From Chloroflexia bacterium (GTDB lineage Bacteria > Chloroflexota > Chloroflexia > Thermobaculales > Thermobaculaceae): a stretch of DNA of 5,245 nucleotides. This document shows positions 1 to 5,245 of this stretch, in pieces. The DNA lies in contig JACDAU010000342.1 in assembly GCA_013695265.1 (NCBI GenBank), positions 1 to 5,245 on the forward strand, written 5' to 3'. Made by a program: the position numbers and the translations under genes. The notes under the pieces were generated by a model. It was given only the letters and a program-made list of their open reading frames with translations. It was not told where the DNA came from and did no database searches. Within the stretch, counting starts at the first letter, position 1; the number at the start of each line of letters is the position of its first letter.

Positions 1-1569
1 GGGCAGGCGTACGACCGGCAGTTCCGCGCGCTCGCCCGAGGGGTGCAGGTGGTCGTGGGCACGCCGGGCCGGCTGCTCGACCACCTTCGGCGCCGGACGC
101 TCGACCTGAGCGGGGTGCGCACGGTTGTGCTCGACGAGGCGGACGAGATGCTCAACATGGGTTTCATCGAGGACATCGAGGCGATCCTGTCCGAGCTTCC
201 CGCAGAGCACGAGACCGCGCTGTTCTCCGCGACGCTCCCGACCCGCGTGCAGCGGCTGGCGGAGCAGTATCTGCGCAACCCCGTCCGGGTGAGCGTGTCG
301 CAGCGCGAGGCTGTTGGGCCGCTCGTGCGGCAGGTGTACTACGAGGTGCCCCAGTACCACAAGCCCGAGGCGCTCGCCCGCATCCTCGACCTTGAGCAGC
401 CGGAGTCCGCGATCGTGTTCGTGCGCACGCGGCGTGAGGCGGACGCTCTCGGGGAACGGCTGAACGGGCTCGACTACCCGGCGCAGGCGATCCACGGAGA
501 CCTCAGTCAGGCGCAGCGGGAGCGTGTGCTTGGCCGGTTCCGTACCGGGCACACGCAGTTGCTTGTGGCGACCGATGTCGCGGCGCGTGGGCTGGACATC
601 CCCGAGGTGAGCCACATCATCAACTACGACCTGCCGGAGGACCCGGAGATCTACGTCCACCGGATCGGCCGGACGGCGCGGGCCGGACGCAGCGGCGTGG
701 CGCTCACGCTCGTCACCCCGCGGGAACGGCGGCACCTGAAGGTCATTGAGGCGCTGATTCACACCCGGCTGCAACGGCTGCGCGTGCCGACGCCGGACGA
801 TGTGTCTGCGCGCCGGCGGGCGGCCTTTCGCGAGGAGGTGCTGGAGGTGCTCGAGGCGGGCGAGCTTGGCACGTTCCAGGCGCTCGTCGACGACCTCTCG
901 GAGACGCACGACCCCGCGCAGGTTGCCGCCGCTGCGTTCAAGATGGCGGCACAGGCGCGCGGGACGCACCGCACGGCGAAACGCCGCGTCCGTTCCGAGC
1001 CCACGCCGGACGCCGTGGCTGGGTCGGGCACCCGCGCGGACCGCACGCCCCAGGAGCGGCCGGAGCGAATCCCCGAGCGTCCGTTCAATCCGAGTGACCG
1101 GCGGCCCGCGCCGTTTTCGAACGACCGCACGGACCGGAGCGCCGACCGCCCGCCGCGCCGCGAGGACAACCGCGACACCGGGGAGATGGTCCGGCTCTTT
1201 GTGCGGATCGGCAAGCGCGACAACCTGCGGCCCGGCGATCTTGTCGGCGCGATCGCGAACGAGGCGGGGGTGTCGGGGCAGGCGGTGGGCGGCATTGAGA
1301 TCGGGGACGCGTTCTCGTTCGTCGAGGTGCCGTCTGCGATTGCGCACCGCGTGCTTTCGGCGCTGAACGGCACGACGATTCGTGGACGCCAGCCGGAGGC
1401 CGTGATCGCGCGTCCGGGGAGCGCCCTGCCCGACCGGGGGAACGAGCGCGAGGGCGGGTTCGACCGAGGTGGGCCGGACAGTCGCAGTGGTGGCCGGGTG
1501 CCGCCGAGGGATCGCCCCTCTGGCCCACGGCGCAGGCCCACGAACGACCCGCGTCCCAGAAGATATTGA
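1..1569 (+). CDS. deaD: DEAD-box ATP-dependent RNA helicase, DeaD/CsdA-like, N-terminus cut by window edge
   Basis: An RNA helicase that uses ATP to unwind or remodel RNA, a cytoplasmic role usually in ribosome assembly, cold adaptation or mRNA decay. The frame is open from base 1, so the GTG at 43 is internal and 522 residues are visible. Seen in order: motif Ib TPGR (21-24), motif II DEAD (45-48), motif III SAT (76-78), motif IV IVFVRTR (138-144), motif V ATDVAARGLD (190-199) and motif VI HRIGRTARAGR (220-230). A low-complexity linker rich in R, D and P (about 320-394) leads to a DbpA-type RNA-binding domain (about 396-470, starting MVRLFVRIGKRDNLRPGDL). A G/R/P/D-rich basic tail ends in RRY. 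The Q motif and Walker A lie off the left edge, about 100-115 residues by comparison with E. coli CsdA. The architecture matches DeaD/CsdA better than short helicases such as RhlE. The symbol is by family, not proven orthology. The stop codon TGA overlaps a heptamer repeat array. Confidence 0.95.
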   Translation, partial: GQAYDRQFRALARGVQVVVGTPGRLLDHLRRRTLDLSGVRTVVLDEADEMLNMGFIEDIEAILSELPAEHETALFSATLPTRVQRLAEQYLRNPVRVSVSQREAVGPLVRQVYYEVPQYHKPEALARILDLEQPESAIVFVRTRREADALGERLNGLDYPAQAIHGDLSQAQRERVLGRFRTGHTQLLVATDVAARGLDIPEVSHIINYDLPEDPEIYVHRIGRTARAGRSGVALTLVTPRERRHLKVIEALIHTRLQRLRVPTPDDVSARRRAAFREEVLEVLEAGELGTFQALVDDLSETHDPAQVAAAAFKMAAQARGTHRTAKRRVRSEPTPDAVAGSGTRADRTPQERPERIPERPFNPSDRRPAPFSNDRTDRSADRPPRREDNRDTGEMVRLFVRIGKRDNLRPGDLVGAIANEAGVSGQAVGGIEIGDAFSFVEVPSAIAHRVLSALNGTTIRGRQPEAVIARPGSALPDRGNEREGGFDRGGPDSRSGGRVPPRDRPSGPRRRPTNDPRPRRY

Positions 1570-1609
1570 ACAATGAGCGATGAGTAACGAGCAATGTGTG
1601 GTGAGTAAC
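1568..1609 (+). repeat. Degenerate heptanucleotide tandem repeat, 6 units, consensus GAGYRAY
   Basis: Six consecutive 7-nt units start at 1568, 1575, 1582, 1589, 1596 and 1603. Units 2, 3, 4 and 6 are GAGCGAT, GAGTAAC, GAGCAAT and GAGTAAC. Unit 1 (GAACAAT) and unit 5 (GTGTGGT) are diverged. The first unit uses the GA of the helicase TGA stop, so the array abuts the gene exactly. Short heptameric tandem repeats of this kind (STRR-type) are known from intergenic DNA of filamentous cyanobacteria. Whether this family is dispersed in the present genome cannot be seen here. Confidence 0.7.
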
Positions 1610-1614
1610 CGTGT

Positions 1615-1630
1615 AGGTGTGCGCACGCCT
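1615..1630. other. Small near-perfect palindrome between the heptamer arrays
   Basis: The 16-nt sequence AGGTGTGCGCACGCCT is self-complementary except for one G/T pair on each side. It can form a 6-bp stem with a GCGC loop. It is followed by only TTG, so it is a poor terminator by itself. It lies midway between the direct and inverted heptamer arrays and would sit at the tip of any larger fold between them. Confidence 0.35.
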
Positions 1631-1650
1631 TTGAGCATTAGGACACGACA

Positions 1651-1677
1651 GGAGTTGCTTTTTCTCGTTGCTTGTTG
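1651..1677 (-). repeat. Inverted copies of the heptamer repeat
   Basis: Read on the minus strand, this stretch gives CAACAAG (1677-1671), CAACGAG (1670-1664), a 6-nt AAAAAG (1663-1658) and CAACTCC (1657-1651). These follow the same consensus as the 1568-1609 array written in another phase (YRAYRAG). CTCGTT at 1664-1669 is the exact complement of AACGAG at 1586-1591. The two arrays therefore form an imperfect inverted repeat around a spacer of about 40 nt. The register is looser than in the direct array because one unit is short. Confidence 0.5.
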
Positions 1678-1694
1678 CGCCGTGCGGGTTGGCT

Positions 1695-1718
1695 GGGCGT
1701 TCAGTTGAACGTCCTTTT
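1695..1718 (+). terminator. Rho-independent terminator downstream of the helicase
   Basis: An 8-bp stem, GGGCGTTC (1695-1702) with GAACGTCC (1707-1714), closes an AGTT tetraloop. The only non-Watson-Crick pair is G1697 with T1712. It is followed directly by TTTT (1715-1718). Orientation and position, about 125 nt after the helicase stop, fit a terminator for the plus-strand helicase transcript. The U-tract is short (4), so efficiency is uncertain. If it is the true end, the heptamer arrays would be transcribed in the helicase 3' UTR. Confidence 0.6.
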
Positions 1719-1746
1719 ACTAACTCCCGCTGGATGGTAGAACATC

Positions 1747-1814
1747 TGTCATTCCGAGCCTGTGAGGAATCCGTGGTACCGGCTAAGGATCCCTCGCTCC
1801 GGCTTGGGATGACA
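1747..1814. repeat. REP/MITE-like long imperfect palindrome (TGTCATTCC...GGGATGACA)
   Basis: The left arm at 1747-1772 begins TGTCATTCCGAGCC and ends GAGGAATCC. The right arm at 1787-1814 begins GGATCCCTCG and ends GGCTTGGGATGACA. The arms are complementary over almost their full length; most differences are T/C or G/A changes that still pair as G-U in RNA, plus a two-base offset near the middle. The 14-nt loop holds a GGTACC palindrome. Outside lie short matching ends, GAACA (1740-1744) and TGTTC (1823-1827). Elements with the TCATTCCGAG...GAGGAATC pattern are, from memory, abundant intergenic repeats in several bacterial phyla, so this is probably one dispersed copy. It encodes nothing. Confidence 0.7.
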
Positions 1815-1932
1815 TGCAGTAGTGTTCAAGCGCATTGCGTATGAGACTCAAGTTACCGCTAACGCAAGCGGCGGTGTCGAGGGTTTGGGTGTCGAGGACA
1901 TTGTCGCGCATTGGAGTGAATTCCTGTCACCC

Positions 1933-1966
1933 TGCCAGGATGAAAGTCAACCTTTCCGCCTGGGCA
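1933..1966 (-). other. Imperfect stem-loop 30 nt past the dipeptidase stop
   Basis: TGCCAGG (1933-1939) pairs with CCTGGGCA (1959-1966) with one bulged G. After a 2x2 internal loop, GAAAG (1942-1946) pairs with CTTTC (1952-1956) around the loop TCAAC. On the minus strand it begins about 30 nt after the dipeptidase stop. It could stabilise the transcript 3' end or help termination. No T-tract follows on the minus strand, so I do not call it an intrinsic terminator. Confidence 0.4.
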
Positions 1967-1995
1967 TAATACGCTATATACACCCGCAGTTAGTA

Positions 1996-3111
1996 TTATT
2001 TCGATGTCAAGTTGCCTCCGTCGCTTTCCTCTCCTGACCAGGCGCGGCGGAGCAACCGTAGCCAGTTGCCGTGCAGGATCGCACGGCTGTCCTCATCGCT
2101 GTAGCCCCGTTCGGCTAGCAGTCCCTGCACCTTGCCCAGATCGGCGATGGTGTCCAGGTCTCGCGGCGACTGCTCCTGCCCGAAGCCGCCATCAAGATCG
2201 GTGCCGAGCGCGGCGTGTCGGCAGTTGCCGGACAGTTGGCACACATAGTCGATGTGGTCAATGACGGTGCTCAGTCTGACCCGCTCGTTCGTGGTCACGC
2301 CCACGACCCATCCCGGTTGCAGCATCCACGCGTCGAACGCTACGCCAATCACCCCATTGCGCGCCACGATCGCTCGTAGCTGATCATCGCTGAATTGTCG
2401 CTGGTGCGCGACCAGCGTCCGGCAGTTGTTGTGGCTGGCGAGCACCGTTGCGCCGAAACGCTCAAGCGCCTGCCAGAAACTCTGGTCGGACAGGTGGGTC
2501 AGATCCAGAATGATCCCCAGTCGCTCCATCTCAACGAGCAGTTCACACCCTTCAGACGTCAGTCCCTGCTCCGTGCCCGTCCCGCCGGCATAGCGGCCCG
2601 GTCCGTAGTGCGCTGGGCCTATGATCCGCACGCCACCTTCCCACCACTGCCGCACCTGCGCTGGTGAGAGGACGGGGTCGGCGCTTTCCATGCAAATGAC
2701 GAGGCCAATCGGCGGGCTGTTGTCCTGCTGAGCGTCGGGGAGGGCATCATATGCATCCCATTCCGCGATGTGGCGGTTCAGGCACGCCGCATCCGTGATG
2801 ATGCGGACGTGCCCTTGCTCTTCCAACGCCCGGTAATAGGCCAACTGCCCCTGTGCTATCCCGTAGGCCTGTATCGGAGACGAGTAATCGATATCGAGCT
2901 TGGCGCGGCCCGTCGAGCGCGCCAGCAATGTGGCGAAACAGAGGCCAACCCGTCCCCTGCGCAGTTCCGGCAGCGCGACGGTGCCTTGTCCGCGTCCCGG
3001 TCCAGCGATCTCAAGCTCACGTGTGCGCGTCGTGTGGACGGAACAAAGCAGGTCGCGGTTCCATTGCAGCGCGTTCCAGGCCAGATCGAGATGACCATCA
3101 ACGATGAGCAC
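1996..3111 (-). CDS. Peptidase M19 family (membrane/renal dipeptidase-like) zinc hydrolase
   Basis: A predicted binuclear-zinc hydrolase of the amidohydrolase fold that cleaves dipeptides; some M19 members prefer D-amino acid or other small amide substrates, so the substrate is open. The product is 371 residues counting from GTG at 3111, a usual family length. Visible metal-site motifs are H7-x-D9 (DGHLDLAWN), E142 (ICMESADP), H206 (LDLTHLSDQ) and H227 (LASHNNCR), with D305/D307 in GTDLDGG and a C-terminal HGNWLRLL. The block HYGPGRYAGGTGTE (about 168-181) recalls a bacterial soluble subgroup. There is no signal peptide or membrane segment, so it is cytoplasmic despite the family name. The frame stays open upstream to 3288, but the extra 59 residues look noncoding and GTG 3111 has a strong Shine-Dalgarno 9 nt away. 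It lies 314 nt downstream of the aldo/keto reductase and converges with the helicase. The stop is TAA. Confidence 0.92.
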   Translation of the reverse strand: MLIVDGHLDLAWNALQWNRDLLCSVHTTRTRELEIAGPGRGQGTVALPELRRGRVGLCFATLLARSTGRAKLDIDYSSPIQAYGIAQGQLAYYRALEEQGHVRIITDAACLNRHIAEWDAYDALPDAQQDNSPPIGLVICMESADPVLSPAQVRQWWEGGVRIIGPAHYGPGRYAGGTGTEQGLTSEGCELLVEMERLGIILDLTHLSDQSFWQALERFGATVLASHNNCRTLVAHQRQFSDDQLRAIVARNGVIGVAFDAWMLQPGWVVGVTTNERVRLSTVIDHIDYVCQLSGNCRHAALGTDLDGGFGQEQSPRDLDTIADLGKVQGLLAERGYSDEDSRAILHGNWLRLLRRAWSGEESDGGNLTSK

Positions 3112-3120
3112 GCTTGTCAC

Positions 3121-3128
3121 CCTCCTCC
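3121..3128 (-). promoter_or_regulatory. Shine-Dalgarno that sets the dipeptidase start
   Basis: The minus strand reads GGAGGAGG here, with 9 nt to GTG at 3111-3109. The other in-frame GTG, four codons earlier (3120-3118), directly abuts this motif and is too close. The first residues after the chosen start (VLIVDGHLDL) match the typical beginning of the family. Confidence 0.8.
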
Positions 3129-3207
3129 ACGAATACAAATGCGGCGAGAAGACGGCGCACATTCCGCAGAGTGCAACTCCTTGTCCCTGCCCGAGAACAG
3201 GGCGGCC

Positions 3208-3221
3208 ATCCGTAGGGTGCA
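3208..3221. repeat. 14-nt direct repeat, copy 1
   Basis: ATCCGTAGGGTGCA, matching the copy at 3304-3317 in 13 of 14 positions. Its last eight bases (AGGGTGCA, 3214-3221) are exactly complementary to TGCACCCT at 3270-3277. Confidence 0.7.
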
Positions 3222-3269
3222 GGTCTTCGTACCTAGCCCCTCCCCCGTGCCTACGCAACCACGGAGAAG

Positions 3270-3317
3270 TGCACCCTGTACCTGCCATGCCTCAAGGCAG
3301 GATATCCGTAGGGCGCA
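3270..3317 (-). other. Two-tier stem-loop containing direct repeat copy 2
   Basis: The outer stem pairs TGCACCCT (3270-3277) with AGGGCGCA (3310-3317). In minus-strand RNA this is 8 bp with one G-U. The inner stem pairs CCTGCC (3281-3286) with GGCAGG (3296-3301) around a 9-nt loop. The second copy of the 14-nt direct repeat (ATCCGTAGGGCGCA, 3304-3317) supplies one side of the outer stem. The same TGCACCCT can instead pair perfectly with repeat copy 1, so the two folds exclude each other. No U-tract follows. Confidence 0.45.
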
Positions 3318-3403
3318 CCACTCCCTGTTTTCTCACCCAAACGTGAGGCCACACGTATCGCCACGCAACACCACGGGCACAGTCGGAAGGAACCACCGAC
3401 AGG

Positions 3404-3424
3404 ACCGGACGCGCGGTGTCCGGT
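3404..3424 (-). other. Hairpin immediately after the aldo/keto reductase stop, terminator candidate
   Basis: ACCGGACGC (3404-3412) pairs with GTGTCCGGT (3416-3424) around a GCG loop. It starts one base past the reductase TAA on the minus strand. As read there, the stem has seven solid pairs, a C/A mismatch, and one more pair at the loop, and no U-tract follows. The T-run (TTTT, 3424-3427) is on the plus-strand side, so a canonical terminator would point the other way. A second small stem (GTCGG/CCGAC) follows. It may partly insulate the dipeptidase from the reductase. Confidence 0.4.
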
Positions 3425-3425
3425 T

Positions 3426-4403
3426 TTACCCCCAGCGGCTGGCTTCGGGATCCTGCGTGGAGTGACCGATAGCCGCGAGATCCGTCCAAAGGTCGTCCGG
3501 TATGGCGTAGCTCGCCCACTCCACCGTCTGCTGGATGCGCTCTGGCTTCGTCATACCGACAACAGTCGAGGTAATGCGCGGGTCGCGCATGGAAAACTGT
3601 AGCGCGGCGGCGCCGAGTGGCACGTCGTAACGGCGGCAGACGGCGTCCAACGCGCGGGCTTGTTCCAGCACCTCCGGCGGCGCTTCCTGATACACGTAGC
3701 GTGCGCCGGAGTCCGGCCCTTTTGCGAGGAGACCGCTCCCGTACGGCGCGGCGTTGAGCACCCCCATCCCGCGAGCCGCAGCCGCGTCGATAAGTGCTGA
3801 TCCGCTCCGGTTCAGCAGGGTATAGCGATTGTGCGTCACGAGCAGGTCGAAGGCGTCCGTTTCGACATAGCGCTGCATGAGATCGGCCGGCCCGCCGGCG
3901 AGGCCGATGTAGCCGATAACACCCTCCCGCTTCAGGTCGAGCAGAGTCTCGATTGCGCCATCGGGCGCGGTGATCTGCTCCCAAGTGCTGTGCTCGGGAT
4001 CGTGCAGGTGGACGATCTGGATGTAGTCGAGACCCAGAAGCCGCAGGCTGCGCTCAACGGAACGCCGCATCTGCTCGCCGCTGAAGTCCCCAGTCTGTGG
4101 ATCACGGTCGGCTTTCGTTGCCACGACGTACCCTTCGGGCAGGCCGCCCATTTCGGCGAGTACGATGCCCAGCCGTCGCTCTGCCTCGCCGTCACCGTAC
4201 GACGCCGCGTTGTCGATGAAGTTAATCGGCCCACTCAGGGCGGCGCGGAACGTCTCCAGCGCCTGAGCATCGGGCACGGAGTACCCGAAGGTGTCCGCCA
4301 TATCCCCAAGGGGCGCACATCCCAGACACAGCGGTGATACCGTGAGACCGGTGGGTTCGAGGACGCGCTTTAACGCAGGGCTCGGGGCTGAATACTGGGC
4401 CAT
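3426..4403 (-). CDS. Aldo/keto reductase family oxidoreductase
   Basis: A predicted NAD(P)-dependent cytosolic oxidoreductase of the TIM-barrel AKR superfamily, 325 residues, full length. The tetrad is visible as D64 and Y69 (FIDNAASYGDGEAERRLG), K97 (VVATKAD) and H134 in VHLHDPE, with H132 the less likely alternative. The C-terminal VVGMTKPERIQQTVEWA matches the cofactor-binding end of the fold. The HLHDPE form and the N-terminal GLTVSPLCLGCAPLGD resemble the sugar dehydrogenase-like branch (D-threo-aldose 1-dehydrogenase, L-fucose or L-galactose dehydrogenase, pyridoxal 4-dehydrogenase). Substrate and direction are therefore uncertain. ATG at 4403 has a GGGAGG Shine-Dalgarno 9 nt upstream. 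It starts 44 nt after rho with no clear terminator between, so read-through from rho is plausible. A hairpin sits directly after its TAA. Confidence 0.93.
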   Translation of the reverse strand: MAQYSAPSPALKRVLEPTGLTVSPLCLGCAPLGDMADTFGYSVPDAQALETFRAALSGPINFIDNAASYGDGEAERRLGIVLAEMGGLPEGYVVATKADRDPQTGDFSGEQMRRSVERSLRLLGLDYIQIVHLHDPEHSTWEQITAPDGAIETLLDLKREGVIGYIGLAGGPADLMQRYVETDAFDLLVTHNRYTLLNRSGSALIDAAAARGMGVLNAAPYGSGLLAKGPDSGARYVYQEAPPEVLEQARALDAVCRRYDVPLGAAALQFSMRDPRITSTVVGMTKPERIQQTVEWASYAIPDDLWTDLAAIGHSTQDPEASRWG

Positions 4404-4412
4404 GGAGTGTTG

Positions 4413-4418
4413 CCTCCC
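4413..4418 (-). promoter_or_regulatory. Shine-Dalgarno of the aldo/keto reductase
   Basis: The minus strand reads GGGAGG, 9 nt from ATG 4403. The preceding bases allow a weak 4-bp hairpin (TCCC AGT GGGA) that would cover half of the motif; it is too short to claim regulation. Confidence 0.7.
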
Positions 4419-4447
4419 ACTGGGAACAGCCGGTGCAGACTTGACGC

Positions 4448-5245
4448 TTACATCAGTTCCTTGTTGAGTGTTCCGAGGAACTCCTCGTTGGTCTTCGTCT
4501 TACCCAAGCGCTGAAGCAGGAGCTCCGTGCCCTCCGTGCCGCCAAGCATACCCACCATTCGCCGCATCATCCATACTTGCTTGAGCATGTCCGGCTGCAA
4601 CAGCAGCTCCTCGCGACGAGTGCTGGATCGCTGGATGTCGATGGCCGGGAACACGCGCCGCTCCTGAAGCTTGCGGTCGAGGTGCAACTCCATGTTGCCG
4701 GTGCCTTTGAACTCCTCGTAAATGATGTCGTCCATGCGGCTGCCGGTATCGACCAGACAGGTGGCGATGATGGTCAGGCTGCCGCCTTCATCGAGCTTCC
4801 GTGCCGCGCCGAAGAACCGCTTCGGGGGGTAAAGCGCGACCGGGTCGATGCCACCCGAGAGCGTGCGGCCACTGACCGGGACCACAAGGTTATACGCGCG
4901 GGCCAGGCGAGTGATGCTGTCCATGAGGATCACGACGTCCTTGCCGGTTTCTACGAGGCGCTTTGCCCGGTCGAGCGCCATCTCCGCGACCTTTGTGTGG
5001 TCCTCGACTGGCTCATCGAACGTGCTGGCGACGACCTCGCCCCGGACGGACCGGCGGATGTCCGTTACCTCCTCCGGCCGCTCACCGATGAGCAGCACCA
5101 TCAGGTGGGCGTCAGCGTAATTGTCCGTAATGCCCTTCGCGATGGACTTGAGCAGCGATGTCTTCCCGGCCTTCGGCGGCGAAACGATCAGTCCGCGCTG
5201 GCCGCGGCCGATGGGCACGACCATGTCGATGATGCGGGTCTCGAT
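4448..5245 (-). CDS. rho: Transcription termination factor Rho, C-terminal ATPase part (5' end beyond window)
   Basis: Hexameric RNA-dependent ATPase/translocase that ends transcription at Rho-dependent sites. 265 residues are visible; the frame is open to the window edge (IETRIID precedes the ATG at 5224, which is internal). Visible features are PIGRGQRGLIV, Walker A SPPKAGKT (22-29, lysine equivalent to E. coli K184), Walker B VVILMD (D109), the Q-loop/R-loop region from SGRTLSGGIDPVALYPPKRFFGAAR to GTGNMEL, and RRVFPAID. R197 and R210 correspond to E. coli R353 and R366, the arginine-finger region. It ends TKTNEEFLGTLNKELM, slightly different from the E. coli end but normal in length. About 156 residues (the N-terminal RNA-binding domain) are missing by comparison with E. 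coli. No catalytic change is seen. The aldo/keto reductase follows after 44 nt. Confidence 0.98.
   Translation of the reverse strand: METRIIDMVVPIGRGQRGLIVSPPKAGKTSLLKSIAKGITDNYADAHLMVLLIGERPEEVTDIRRSVRGEVVASTFDEPVEDHTKVAEMALDRAKRLVETGKDVVILMDSITRLARAYNLVVPVSGRTLSGGIDPVALYPPKRFFGAARKLDEGGSLTIIATCLVDTGSRMDDIIYEEFKGTGNMELHLDRKLQERRVFPAIDIQRSSTRREELLLQPDMLKQVWMMRRMVGMLGGTEGTELLLQRLGKTKTNEEFLGTLNKELM

Larger units (their letters stand above)
1570..1995. other. Noncoding spacer between convergent genes, rich in repeats and hairpins
   Basis: This 426-nt gap lies between the 3' ends of the helicase (+) and the dipeptidase (-). By eye it is clearly less GC-rich than the genes. It holds, left to right, heptamer repeats, a small palindrome, inverted heptamer copies, an intrinsic terminator, a long dyad repeat, a 10-nt direct repeat (GGTGTCGAGG at 1873-1882 and 1888-1897) and an imperfect hairpin. 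A 7-bp AT-rich inverted repeat (ATAATAC 1966-1972, GTATTAT 1993-1999) runs into the dipeptidase stop. A 71-codon open frame from GTG 1822 has no Shine-Dalgarno sequence and no recognisable motif; I do not treat it as a gene. No tRNA or other RNA gene was recognised. Confidence 0.75.
3129..3425 (-). other. Noncoding leader/spacer upstream of the dipeptidase, rich in potential hairpins
   Basis: There is no credible gene here on either strand; the open frames that cross it are shadows of the dipeptidase or its unused N-terminal extension. It contains a 14-nt direct repeat, a complementary 8-mer between the two copies, and several short stems (for example CCCTG 3185-3189 with CAGGG 3198-3202, and GTCGG/CCGAC within 3382-3400). 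Read on the minus strand it would be the 5' leader of the dipeptidase if a promoter lies near the reductase end. I could not find a convincing -35/-10 pair. Confidence 0.6.

Noticed and set aside
759..1541. Long minus-strand open frame (260 codons) across the helicase 3' part
   Set aside because: It mirrors the R/P/D-rich coding sequence of the helicase; low complexity, no domain and no ribosome binding site.
1966..1999. AT-rich segment with CATAAT and TATATA, as a promoter
   Set aside because: No matching -35 element, and no plus-strand gene follows. The 7-bp inverted repeat with a 20-nt loop is weak.
1822..2037. 71-codon plus-strand open frame starting at GTG 1822, with a GVEGLGVEDI internal repeat
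   Set aside because: No Shine-Dalgarno, no recognisable domain, and it runs antisense into the end of the dipeptidase. The 15-nt repeat is in frame but too short to support coding.
3129..3180. Possible promoter for the dipeptidase (TTGCAC or TTTGTATTC-like boxes on the minus strand)
   Set aside because: No -35/-10 pair with 16-18 nt spacing could be found.
3112..3288. 59-residue N-terminal extension of the dipeptidase frame
   Set aside because: The composition is unlike a protein start, there is no signal peptide, and the strong Shine-Dalgarno and family start motif place the start at 3111.
2770..3465. 231-codon plus-strand open frame
   Set aside because: Antisense to the dipeptidase and the noncoding spacer; no motifs; typical long shadow frame of GC-rich DNA.
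1..5245. CRISPR array, tRNA, rRNA, insertion sequence or phage genes
   Set aside because: No regularly spaced long repeats, no tRNA-like cloverleaf and no transposase or integrase motifs were seen on either strand.

Overview
This 5.2 kb window comes from a GC-rich bacterial chromosome. It holds four protein-coding genes and two noncoding stretches. The Rho sequence, the soluble M19 dipeptidase subtype and the style of the intergenic repeats would fit a Chloroflexota (Thermomicrobia-like) organism. That placement rests on recall, not on a search, and is tentative. Nothing here looks like a phage, plasmid, CRISPR or defence region.

Layout. At 1-1569 (+) is the 3' part of a DEAD-box RNA helicase gene that enters from the left edge. 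It carries a DbpA-type RNA-binding domain and a basic, disordered tail. At 1570-1995 is a 426-nt gap between convergent genes. It contains a degenerate heptanucleotide repeat array that begins inside the helicase stop codon, inverted copies of the same heptamer, a good intrinsic terminator (1695-1718), a 68-nt REP/MITE-like palindrome (1747-1814) and an imperfect hairpin (1933-1966). At 1996-3111 (-) is an M19 (renal/membrane dipeptidase-like) metallopeptidase with all expected metal-ligand motifs. Its start is a GTG at 3111, set by a strong Shine-Dalgarno sequence. At 3112-3425 is a 314-nt leader/spacer with a near-exact 14-nt direct repeat and several potential hairpins, including two mutually exclusive pairings. 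At 3426-4403 (-) is an aldo/keto reductase. At 4448-5245 (-) is the C-terminal ATPase part of transcription termination factor Rho, running off the right edge.

How the genes relate. The three minus-strand genes read rho -> aldo/keto reductase -> dipeptidase. Rho and the reductase are 44 nt apart with no convincing terminator between them, so read-through cotranscription is plausible. The dipeptidase is separated by 314 nt and a hairpin just after the reductase stop, so it may be its own unit. The helicase converges on this group. I see no shared pathway: two genes are RNA-metabolism housekeeping factors and two are small-molecule enzymes.

I find no clear new biological system. The points most worth a second look are in the noncoding DNA: the heptamer repeat with inverted partner, the REP/MITE-like palindrome, and the possible alternative leader structure upstream of the dipeptidase.
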